This document shows, one piece after another, positions 23,466 to 31,700 of a stretch of 36,192 nt of DNA; positions within the stretch are counted from its first letter, which is position 1; every line of letters begins with the position of its first letter. Origin of the DNA: Opitutia bacterium. Its GTDB lineage: Bacteria; Verrucomicrobiota; Verrucomicrobiia; Opitutales; Opitutaceae. The translations under genes were made by a program, and so were the position numbers. Where the stretch lies: contig JACQFT010000038.1 of NCBI GenBank assembly GCA_016199925.1, forward strand, positions 1 to 36,192. The letters are read 5' to 3'. Below the pieces are notes generated by a model. That model ran no database searches. It had not been told where the DNA came from and was given only the letters and a program-made list of their open reading frames with translations.

Positions 23466-23625
23466 GGTGGTAGGTGGTGGGCGGCAAACGCCGGCGCCGG
23501 AGAAAACTGCGGCGCCGGAGCCGGACCTTGCGTGCTCAGGCCTATCGGGCCGCTCCGCCCGATCAAGACTGGTGCGATGTCTCGCCGTCCCGGTGCGGCG
23601 AGATAGATGCCGGCGGCGCCGAGCC
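23466..23625. other. Intergenic region with hairpins between the nuclease-like and C25-like genes
   Basis: 160 bases. TCTCGCCG (23580-23587) pairs perfectly with CGGCGAGA (23596-23603), which could end the transcript of the minus-strand phosphatase-like gene, although no T-run follows. A pair of GGCGCCGG palindromes lies near 23490-23515. No gene is seen. Confidence 0.4.
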
Positions 23626-24516
23626 TCACTTCGGCGCGTCGAGCTGCAGCTTCACGAAGACGGGGCGGTGGTCGCTGGCAGCGGAGGTGCCGGGGCCGTC
23701 GTAGATCGCGGCGCGGTTGCCCGGCACGAATTTCTTCAGCGCGGCGGACACCATGAGGTAGTCGATGCGGCTGTAGCTGTCTTCGCGGCGGTAGAAGTGC
23801 GTCCATGTCTCGCCGCGCGAGTCGAGCGCGCGGAGGATGTCGCCCACTTCTTTGTCACCGCGCTTGGCGAGCGCGCGCACCGGTTTGCTGCTGCGGTGGT
23901 CGTTCCAGTCGCCGCAGACGAGGAACTTCGCTTTTGCCGGATCGGGGAAACGCGCGAGCACGAGATCGCGCACGGCCTCGGCCTCGAGCAGGCGCTGCCG
24001 GGCGCCCTCGGGATCGTCCTTGCGCTCGGTGCGGCGGCTCTTGAGGTGGACGACGAAAAGCGTGAGGTCGCCCGCGGAGGTGGCGAAGGTCACCTCCAGC
24101 ACGCCGCGCTTCACGGCATCCTTCGTGCCGAAGAGCGTGATGGGCACATTGGCGTGGCGCTGCACGGCCTTGAACGGCAGCTTGGACAGCACCGCCACGT
24201 GGCGGTCGGGATCGCCGGCTTCGAGCACGGTGGCGAACGGATAATCCTGCCCCTCGGCCTTGAGGTCGCGCTGCAGCTCGTCGAGGAACGGCTGCCGGCC
24301 CATCTCCTCGAGCGCGAGGATGTCGGGCGCCATCCCGGCGACGACCTGGCGCAGCGCCTGCTTTTCGCTCTCGGGTTTCGGGTAAGCTTGGCGGAAAACT
24401 CCGTCCACCTGCCGGTCGGTGACGAGGTAGTTCTCGACGTTGTAGGTGGCGACGGTGAGCGCCGGCGCCAAGGGCGCGACGAGGAGCAGCCACGCGGCGA
24501 GCAGGAGTTTTTTCAT
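23626..24516 (-). CDS. Exported endonuclease/exonuclease/phosphatase-family protein
   Basis: A 296-residue protein with signal peptide 'KKLLLAAWLLLVAPLAPA'. The EEP fold motifs follow in order: 'TVATYNVENYL' at the mature N-terminus, 'DILALEEMG' (metal-binding Glu), 'HVAVLSKLPF', 'LFVVHLKSR', 'KFLVCGDWNDHR' (D and N of the site), 'SRIDYLMVS' and the final 'ASDHRPVFVKL' (catalytic Asp-His). All residues expected for catalysis are visible. The substrate (DNA, phosphoinositide or another phosphoester) cannot be deduced; export suggests nutrient phosphate or extracellular DNA use. The start codon overlaps the M48 stop as TGATG, so the genes are translationally coupled. Confidence 0.88.
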   Translation of the reverse strand: MKKLLLAAWLLLVAPLAPALTVATYNVENYLVTDRQVDGVFRQAYPKPESEKQALRQVVAGMAPDILALEEMGRQPFLDELQRDLKAEGQDYPFATVLEAGDPDRHVAVLSKLPFKAVQRHANVPITLFGTKDAVKRGVLEVTFATSAGDLTLFVVHLKSRRTERKDDPEGARQRLLEAEAVRDLVLARFPDPAKAKFLVCGDWNDHRSSKPVRALAKRGDKEVGDILRALDSRGETWTHFYRREDSYSRIDYLMVSAALKKFVPGNRAAIYDGPGTSAASDHRPVFVKLQLDAPK

Positions 24517-25757
24517 CAGCGAAACTTCAGGGCGCGCAGCCGCTCGACGACGGTCGGGTGCGAGTAATAGACGGCGCTGTAGAGCGGGTGCGGCGTGAGG
24601 TTGGACAGGTTTTTCTGCGCGAGCTTGAGCAGCGCGCCGGCCATCGGCGCGGCGGAGCTCAGGGCATCTTTCGCGAAAGCGTCGGCCTCGTATTCGTGGC
24701 GGCGCGAGATCCAGTTGCCGACGGGCGAGAACCAGAACGTGACGAGTCCGCCAAGCAGACCGAAGAGCAGGAACGTCGGCGCGAGCGCGCCGCCCGGGAG
24801 CGAGAACGCGGCGTTGAACCACCCCGCCTGCGCGAGCCACGCGATGAGCGCGAACGCGCCGAACTGCATGAGCGCGACCGTGGCGAGGCGCTGCGGGATG
24901 TGGCCGCGCCGGTAGTGGCCGATCTCGTGCGCGAGCACGGCCTCGAGTTCCTCCTGCGAGAGCTGCGCCAGGAGCGTGTCGAAAAGCACGATGCGGCGGA
25001 AGCGGCCGAAGCCGGTGAAGTAGGCGTTGGAGTGCGCGGAGCGTTTCGAGCCGTCGATCACGTCGATGGTCTGCGCCTTGAAGCCGGTGCGCTCGGCGAG
25101 GGCGAGGAGGCGCGCGCGTTGCTCGCCGGCGGCCAGCGGCGTGAGCTTGTTGAAGAGCGGCAAAATCAGCTTCGGATAGAGCACCATCATCAGGAGCTGG
25201 AAGCCGAAGAGCAGCCCGAAGCCCCCCACCCACCAGAGCGGACCGGCCCGGCGCACGAGCGCGAGCAACCCCCACGCGAGCGGGAACCCGAGCGCGAGCC
25301 CGAGCAGCATTCCCTTGAGCTGGTCGACGACCCACAGGCCGGGCGTGCTTTTGTTGAACCCGAATCTCTCCTCGAGCCGGAAGTGCGACCACCAGTCGAG
25401 CGGCAGCCCCGGCAGGCTGAGCAGCACGCCGCTCGCCGCGAGGAACAGTGCGCCGCTCCAGGCCGCGCCGGGCGCCAACGCGTCGAAGCGCTCCCACAAC
25501 CACGGCAGCACCCCGCTGAACAACACGCCGCTCAGCACCGCGGCGTCAAAAACCAACTCGAACGAGGCGAACCGGCTCTTCGCCTGCGTGTAGTCGGCGG
25601 ACTTGGCGTAAGTCGCGTCGTCCATCAGGCCGACGAAGGCGCCGGGCAGCACGCCGGAATGCAGGCGCGTCTCGGCGCGGTTGAGGGCCTCGAGCGCCAG
25701 TTGCGCCGCCAGACGGGCGAAGAGCAGAAGCACGACGGCGGGGGGCAGCCAATACAT
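24516..25757 (-). CDS. M48-family CAAX prenyl protease 1 (Ste24)-like membrane peptidase
   Basis: A 413-residue integral membrane zinc protease. The zinc motif is 'VLAHEIGHYRRGH' (H277, E278, H281), with the third ligand in 'ISRRHEYEADAFA' (E355), a sequence typical of the Ste24/FACE1 branch rather than HtpX. Several hydrophobic helices are visible at about 5-22, 67-86, 100-118, 145-168, 177-198, 295-315 and 325-345. The N-terminal 'YTQAKSRFASFELVFDAAVL' and 'WVVDQLKGMLLG' are also family-typical. Bacterial members probably take part in membrane-protein quality control; a prenylation role is unlikely. It is followed by the exported phosphatase-like gene with overlapping codons. Confidence 0.92.
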   Translation of the reverse strand: MYWLPPAVVLLLFARLAAQLALEALNRAETRLHSGVLPGAFVGLMDDATYAKSADYTQAKSRFASFELVFDAAVLSGVLFSGVLPWLWERFDALAPGAAWSGALFLAASGVLLSLPGLPLDWWSHFRLEERFGFNKSTPGLWVVDQLKGMLLGLALGFPLAWGLLALVRRAGPLWWVGGFGLLFGFQLLMMVLYPKLILPLFNKLTPLAAGEQRARLLALAERTGFKAQTIDVIDGSKRSAHSNAYFTGFGRFRRIVLFDTLLAQLSQEELEAVLAHEIGHYRRGHIPQRLATVALMQFGAFALIAWLAQAGWFNAAFSLPGGALAPTFLLFGLLGGLVTFWFSPVGNWISRRHEYEADAFAKDALSSAAPMAGALLKLAQKNLSNLTPHPLYSAVYYSHPTVVERLRALKFR

Positions 25758-25920
25758 CGGGCCACTCCAAACGATTTTCCCGCCGCGCCAACCTTAATTC
25801 TCCGGAACGGGCGGGGCCGGTCGCCGGGCGGTTCTTTTTTCTGGCGGCGTAAACGCGGGCGGCGGATGACGGTTTCTTTTCCCGAAACAGAATCCGCCTT
25901 TTCTGTCCGGGTTCGCTGGG

Positions 25921-26865
25921 ATGAACCGTTCCCTTCAATCCGCATCGACCCTCCTCACCACCGCCGGCGCCGAGTGCGACGTGCAGATCGTGACCGCGGC
26001 AGAGGTGGCCTGGTTCGATCAGCAACTGGCCGACCAACGCTATCTCGGGGCGGGCCAGCCGGTCGGCGACTATCTGCGGCAGGTGGTCTGCATGCGCGGC
26101 CGGCTCGCCGCTCTGCTGGCGTGGGGCCGGCCTGCAATGCGCTGAAGGACCGCGACCGCTGCTGGGGTGGAACGCGCCCCAGCGCGTGGAGCGTCTGAAG
26201 CTCATCGTGGAGAGCCGCCGCGTCCTCGTGCTCACCGCCAAGGGCATCGCGCTCGACCTCGCTTCGCAAACCCTCGCCGCAGCTCTGCGCGCGCTCCCCG
26301 TCCACTGGCGGCTACCCTTCGGCTACCGGCCACTGTTGGCCGAAAGCTACACCGATCCCGAGGCGTATGCGGGCACTTCTGACAAGGCGAGCAACTGGCA
26401 ATCCGCGGGCTCCAGCGCCGGCTACCGCCGGCACCGCGCAGATTTCTACGTGGCCCACGATCGCCCGAAGCGCTTCCGGCTGCGCCCGCTCGACCCGCCG
26501 GCCCGTCCCCAACCTATGCGCCGCGTCATCGTGGTGCGCAGCGAGGTCACGGTCAAGAAGACCGGCCAGACCGGCGCCGAGCCGCGCTACTATCTGACCA
26601 GCGCCGAGCCGAAGGAACGCCCGCTCGCGCACCGGCAGGAGTTGGTGCGCGGCCACTGGGCTGGCGTTGAGATCCGCCACCATTGGCGCCGCGACGCCGT
26701 GTGGGCGAAGACGGTTCGCGCACGCGCCACGCCCCGCCCTGGCCAACCTCGCCCGGCGGCGCAACGCGCTCTTCGCGTTGCTGCCCGAGCACTTTCCCGA
26801 GATCTCCCGCCCCGAAATCCACGAGCAACTCCACTCCCGTCCGGCCAAACCTGGCACTAGGTCCG
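25921..26865 (+). pseudogene. Decayed transposase: DruA-like (DUF4338) N-terminus joined to ISAs1-like C-terminus
   Basis: Pieces of one protein can be read only by changing frame at least four times. Frame 1 from 25921 gives 'AEVAWFDQQLADQRYLGAGQ', then frame 3 gives 'GPACNALKDRDR', then frame 2 gives 'NAPQRVERLKLIVESRRVLV' and 'LPFGYRPLLAESYTDPEAYA'. This is a DUF4338/DruA-like domain; its usual GTCYxAxNW motif has become 'GTSDKASNW'. In the same frame 'MRRVIVVRSEVTVKKTGQTG' to 'RYYLTSAEP', 'ELVRGHWAGVEIRHHWRRDA' follows, which is the end of an ISAs1-type DDE transposase. It then shifts to 'GEDGSRTRHAP' and 'LANLARRRNALFALLPEHFP'. The DDE middle seems deleted. It is non-functional. End coordinates are approximate. 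Confidence 0.8.
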
Positions 26866-26875
26866 GCTCGACCCT

Positions 26876-26936
26876 GTGGGAGCGAGTTCGCTCGCGACGT
26901 TCGGTGAACGAGTCGCGAGCCAGCTCGCTCCCGCAC
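26876..26936. repeat. REP-like inverted repeat, copy 3
   Basis: A 61-base copy: GTGGGAGCGAGTTCGCTCGCGAC at the left and GTCGCGAGCCAGCTCGCTCCCGCAC at the right. Same length and arms as copies 1 and 2. It begins just after the end of the transposase relic. Confidence 0.75.
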
Positions 26937-27338
26937 CCGCGCGACGCGCGCCGGAAGTCTGAGGGACTGCGTCGGTGCGCCTTCCGACCTTGCCGCCTTG
27001 GAGGGACCGGCTCCGTCCGGCCCGCGCATCGACAAGAAGCGCGCCCTCGCGCCCGACCCGCCCCCGCCATGCAACGGAAACCCGCCCTCCACTTCCCCGG
27101 CGGCGCACCCGCGCGGTCCTTGGACTCTCCCCAAAGCAATCTGAGGAATCGACCTTAGCGAAAATATCTTGCCGCGATAGATACAGCGCGCTGTCTTCCA
27201 CCCGCACGACGGTGCGGCCGGCGCGGCGACGCGCCCGGTTCTCCAGTGTCCAGTCCACCCACGTTCCAACTGCCCGGATCGCGGGAGCCCGCTCGAGGTC
27301 AGGGGCGCCCGTAGTTTGCGGCCGCCTTTGTTTTTCCC
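26937..27338. other. Intergenic stretch between transposase relic and Rhs locus
   Basis: About 400 bases with no convincing gene. GGAGGGACCGGCTCCGTCC near 26999 is a further palindromic sequence of the kind scattered in this window. The ORFs listed here on both strands are compositionally random. It must hold the promoter of the gene at 27339, but I could not identify it. Confidence 0.5.
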
Positions 27339-27902
27339 ATGAAAAATACCTCTTGGTTCCGCGTCACTGCGCTCGCGAGTTCCCTCGCGTTCCTCGCGCC
27401 GCTGTCGGCGCAGCTCAGCAAAGAAATGCAGGACGGCCTCACGCTGCGCACCGCCGCCGCGGCGGCCGTCATCAATGGCTCCGAGAGGAGCGCGGACGCC
27501 ATCACGCGGCTCAAAGCGCACGCTTCGCCGTCCGGTCTGAAGATCGACCGGGACGCGGACTTCGCCTTTGCCGCCCTCGACGTGGGGCAGCGGTTGCTCG
27601 CCGCCGGCAAGGCGGCCGACGCGGAGGAATTTTTCCGCGCGGCGGAGAAGTCGCTCGACAAGGTTTTGAAGAAAACCCCCGACTCAGCCGCGAACGACAA
27701 GGTGCAGTTCCTGAGCGCCCTCGCCATGATCCGCGCGCGCTACCTCAACAACGCGCCGCAGGCGAAAGCCGATTTGGACGCGGCGATCAAGCTCAAGCCG
27801 GAGGACAAGCAGCTGGAAAGTCTGCGCGGCACGCTCGGCAAGGAGCACGGCGATACCTTCACCGAGCGCCCGGCGAAAGACGGGAAACCCGCCAACGGCT
27901 GA
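27339..27902 (+). CDS. Exported TPR-like helical protein in Rhs locus
   Basis: A 187-residue protein with a signal peptide ('FRVTALASSLAFLAPLSAQ'). The mature part is helical, with TPR-like segments: 'ADFAFAALDVGQRLLAAGKA' with 'ADAEEFFRAAEKSLDKVLKK', then 'QFLSALAMIRARYLNNAPQA' and 'KADLDAAIKLKPEDKQLESL'. It may bind other exported proteins. I do not recognise a named family. The next gene starts 13 bases after its stop, preceded by GAGGAG, and the large Rhs gene follows. A role in export or folding of the Rhs protein is plausible from context only. Confidence 0.72.
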   Translation: MKNTSWFRVTALASSLAFLAPLSAQLSKEMQDGLTLRTAAAAAVINGSERSADAITRLKAHASPSGLKIDRDADFAFAALDVGQRLLAAGKAADAEEFFRAAEKSLDKVLKKTPDSAANDKVQFLSALAMIRARYLNNAPQAKADLDAAIKLKPEDKQLESLRGTLGKEHGDTFTERPAKDGKPANG

Positions 27903-27915
27903 GGAGAACCCGACC

Positions 27916-28764
27916 ATGCTACCGAAGATTTCCCTCCTTGCCCTGTTCGGTCTCTCCTTCGCGCTCGGCTTCGCCCAGCCGACGATCCAAGTCACTCCCC
28001 AAGCACTCGCCGGGTGGTCGTTCACCGGAACGGACCAACCAAGCATGGCGGCGCGGTCCACTCTGACCTTGCCGCCGAGCGCCCAGTTGGCGCGGACGTT
28101 TGCCACCGCCGCTCTGACGCTCCGAGTGAGCACCCGGCCCGCGATCGGGCTCACCGCGACCGACTGGCCGGTGCTGGAGATCGGTGCTGCGGCTCTGGTG
28201 TTCCTGCGCGACGGTGAGACCGGGAAGCTGGCGCTCGTGCTCGGGACGCACAGCCCGGTAGAGCTGCCGGGGAGCTACGCGCTGGACGTCGACGGTCGCA
28301 GTGTCGACCCGCTGACGGTCACTTTTGCCCGCGAGGGTGCGGTCGGGAAGGTTGAGGCCGTTGGGCAAAAGCTTTCGTTTCCGGCCGACCCGGCCGGCGG
28401 GCCGGGACTGGAAGTGGTGGCTTCTGCCGGGGCGGGTCATGACTGGAGTTTTGACCGGTTGGAGGTCGCGCTGCCGGCGGGCGCGACGGTTGTCCCCGGC
28501 GCGGCCGAACGGCCGTTTGCCGGCTCGCGGTCCGGCGCAGCCGCCGGCGCGCCCGAGCGCGAGCGCGCCGGGGCGGAGACGAACCCCCGGATCAGCCGTT
28601 TCGAGTCGGACGCGGAACCGGATCCCGCAGGTGCGCCGGGCGTGGCCGCGAGTGCGCCCGCTCCGGCCGGCGCGGGCACGCTGGAGATTTTCACGCCGCC
28701 GGCGATCCGGCACGGGCGGGCTGATGCAGTGCGCAAAACGGTGGCCACGGGCCTTCAGAAGTAA
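27916..28764 (+). CDS. Exported hypothetical protein upstream of Rhs
   Basis: A 282-residue protein of unknown function. It has a signal peptide ('ISLLALFGLSFALGFA'), a likely beta-rich domain up to about residue 195 ('LVFLRDGETGKLALVLGTHS', 'SYALDVDGRSVDPLTVTFAR', 'DWSFDRLEVALPAGATVVPG') reminiscent of lectin- or laminin-G-like sandwiches, and a low-complexity Ala/Pro/Gly tail with no membrane anchor. A clear ribosome site (GAGGAG, about 10 bases upstream) supports the ATG at 27916. It ends 15 bases before the Rhs gene, so the two are probably co-expressed. The beta-sandwich idea is inference from strand patterns. Confidence 0.68.
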   Translation: MLPKISLLALFGLSFALGFAQPTIQVTPQALAGWSFTGTDQPSMAARSTLTLPPSAQLARTFATAALTLRVSTRPAIGLTATDWPVLEIGAAALVFLRDGETGKLALVLGTHSPVELPGSYALDVDGRSVDPLTVTFAREGAVGKVEAVGQKLSFPADPAGGPGLEVVASAGAGHDWSFDRLEVALPAGATVVPGAAERPFAGSRSGAAAGAPERERAGAETNPRISRFESDAEPDPAGAPGVAASAPAPAGAGTLEIFTPPAIRHGRADAVRKTVATGLQK

Positions 28765-28779
28765 ACGGAGCCGCGCCCC

Positions 28780-31700
28780 ATGAAAAAATTCCTCGCCTCG
28801 CTCTTTTTGGTTTTGGTCTCCCGCCTGCTGGCCGTCGCGCCGGTGCCGCTCACCGAGGGCGTCAGTTTTTCGTTCCGGATTTCCGGCGTGGGCAACGGCA
28901 TCATGTCGGTTTACGACGAGGCGGGCACCCCGTCGCTCGGGCAGACGACGAACAACGCGACGACGGAGTCGGCGATTGCCACCGCGTGGCTGCGCCCGGG
29001 CAAGCAATACGCGGTGAATTTCCAGGCGAGCGGCCCGTATGAATTCTGGCTCAGTTACATTGCGCCCGCGGGCTATGTGCTCCTCGTGAACGACCAGCCG
29101 ACGACGATCAGCTACGCCAGTCCGGGCGGCGGCTGGTATAGCTACAACTACACGGTCGAGCTGCGTCCGCTCGCCAACTACGAACCCGCGCCGATCGGCT
29201 CGTTCAGCGGGATCGATGTCGGCAAATCGCTCACGTGGGAGGTCGGCACCGGCATGCTGCGCAACGGGCGCAGCGCGGGCCGGTTCGTTTTTAAGGAACT
29301 CGATTTGAGCAACAGCCCCGCGTCGCGCTCGCGGCTCTACTATTCGGTCGCGGGCAACTACGGGGAGATCACGGTCATCAAGGACGGGGCTTCGAACCAG
29401 ACGCTCCGGCAGATCGCGACTCCGCAGGGGTTCATGGATTTGGTGGACGACGCGGGCGGCGGCTACTGGATCAACTGCTATCAGAACAGTCAGGTGCAGA
29501 CCGCGCCGCCGGGCCAGACTTGGGTGATCATTCCCGGCCAGACACCGTGGAAAACCATCCGGGTGGAGTCGCCGTCTGCCAGCCAACTGAAGATCACCGA
29601 AACCGAAGGAGCCGTGGCGCACGTGTCCTTGCTCTCGCTCACGAGCGGCACGGTGGCGTCAGGGAATTATGGTTGGACGCTGCAGGAAGGCGACGGCACG
29701 AATTGGCTGCGCACGACCCAGCACACGAGCACGAGCGGTAGCAGCACCTCCGGGCCAACCAGCACGGGCGGCACCGTGACCACGAGCGGCGGCTATCGGA
29801 TCCACACGTTCACGGGCTCCGGCACGTTCTCGCTGTCGGCGCCGGTGACCGCCGACCTCTTGGTGGTCGGCGGCGGCGGCGGGGGCTCATCCGGTGGCGG
29901 TGGTGGTGGCGGGGTAAACTACCTGGCGGGCTACGCGTTGGCGGCCGGCTCTTACGCTGTCACCGTCGGGGCCGGGGGCGCGGGCAACGGCGGGTTCACC
30001 GCGACGGCAAATTCGGGCGGCTTCTCGGCGTTCAACGGAAATTACGGCTACGGTGGCGGTGGCGGCGGCGACTGTTTCGGTAACACCGGCCTCTCCGGTG
30101 GGTCGGGCGGCGGGGCCGGCCGTTATTGGAACCCGGGCACTCTGGCGGGCGGCGCCGGCACCGTCGGACAGGGCTTCAACGGCGGGGCCAGCCCTGGGAA
30201 CTCCTCGAGTCTCGCGCCCGCCGGCGGCGGCGGCGGCGCCGGTGGCGCGGGTTTCGACGGGATCGCAGCCACGAACACCTCCGGTGCCGGCGGGTCGGGC
30301 GTGGCCAATTCAATTTCCGGAGCCAGCGTGACCTATGGGGGCGGCGGCGGCGGCGGCAGCACCAACGCCGTGACGGCCGGCGCGGGCGGCACCGGCGGCG
30401 GCGGAGCCGGTTCTTCGACCAGCTACGCCAACGGCACCTCCGGCACCAACGGCCTGGGCGGCGGTGGCGGCGGCTGCTTCGATTCAAACGGCGTCGGCGG
30501 CAGCGGTGGCTCCGGCGTCGTGATCATCCGTTATGTTGCGTCCGGGACAACCACCTATTTCCGCGACGATGCCGTCACCGTCCGCACGGGCGACGTCACC
30601 GGCCCGGTCGTGGCCAAAACCAACTACCACTACGTCACGCTGCCGTGGGGCGAGGAAGTCACGCAGGTGACCGCCGATCCCGGCGGCGCGGCCCTCACGA
30701 CGACCTACGACTACTACACCGATCCGGCTGCGCCCGGCAATTATCGGAAGGTCAAGTCCGTCACCGCTCCGACCGGCGCGTGGTCGGCCTCCCAGTATTA
30801 CGACGACTGGAACCGGCGCGGGCAGCTCCAGTATCAATTTCAGCCTTATCTCGACGCACCGGCCACCGTGACGCTGGATCCCGCCCAAGGCCGCGTGGTC
30901 TCCCTGGACTACATGGCCGATTGGACCGGCCGTTTCACCCGACCGACCGTGCGGCAGGAAAAAATCAACAACGTCCTCACGGGCCAGACGACCTGGACCC
31001 ACGGCGACAACGTTGGCGTCGGCTGGCCGCGCGAGTATTCCTTCGCCAACGCCTATCGCGACGGCACCAACTACCAAGTCAGCTACGAGGAGCATTACCG
31101 CGGCGATGCCGGCCTTGAGCAACCCTTCCGCCCCTACACGAACTATAGCGCCGATCGGGTGCGGACGACGACGAGCGAGACGAGCGGCAGCTATAACGCC
31201 GGCACCCAGACCTTCACCGCCGACGGCAGCAACGGCGGCTGGCGGCAACTCGTCCTCCACGGTTCCGATCTGAGTCTCGGCGCCGATTCCGTCTCCAGTT
31301 GGGGCGGCCAATCCTTCGCCGCCACCTACCTCGTGCCCAACAAGTCCACGATGGACGCCGTCATCCGCGACGTCGCCGGCAACCCCATCCGCACCGAGAC
31401 CTACGTCTACACCGGCGCCGGCAGCTTCAGCCTGGTGACCTCCGAGAACCTCGCCTACGACGCCGCCGGCCGCCTCACCTCGCGCGTCTCCGGCAACGGC
31501 TCGGGCGCAACCACGACCAACGCCTATGCCAACGGTTACCTCACCAGCACCGTCGGCATCGACGGCACCGAGACGCAGTTCACCTACGATCTGCTCGGCC
31601 GCGTCGCGACCAGCATCAAAAAAGGCGCCGCCGCCTCGGGCACTTTTACCGCGCAGAGCGACATCACCACCACCTACACCTACGATGGCGTTGGCCATGC

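Noticed and set aside
21331-23487. 718-codon minus-strand ORF
   Set aside because: Frame shadow of the C25-like gene, rich in Arg, Pro and His, without domain features.
26312-27139. 275-codon and overlapping minus-strand ORFs
   Set aside because: They lie antisense to the transposase relic and REP copy 3 and have random Arg/Ala/Gly composition.
29860-30545. Possible tandem DNA repeat or CRISPR-like array
   Set aside because: The GGCGGC runs are irregular and encode the glycine-rich protein module in frame; there are no constant repeats with unique spacers.
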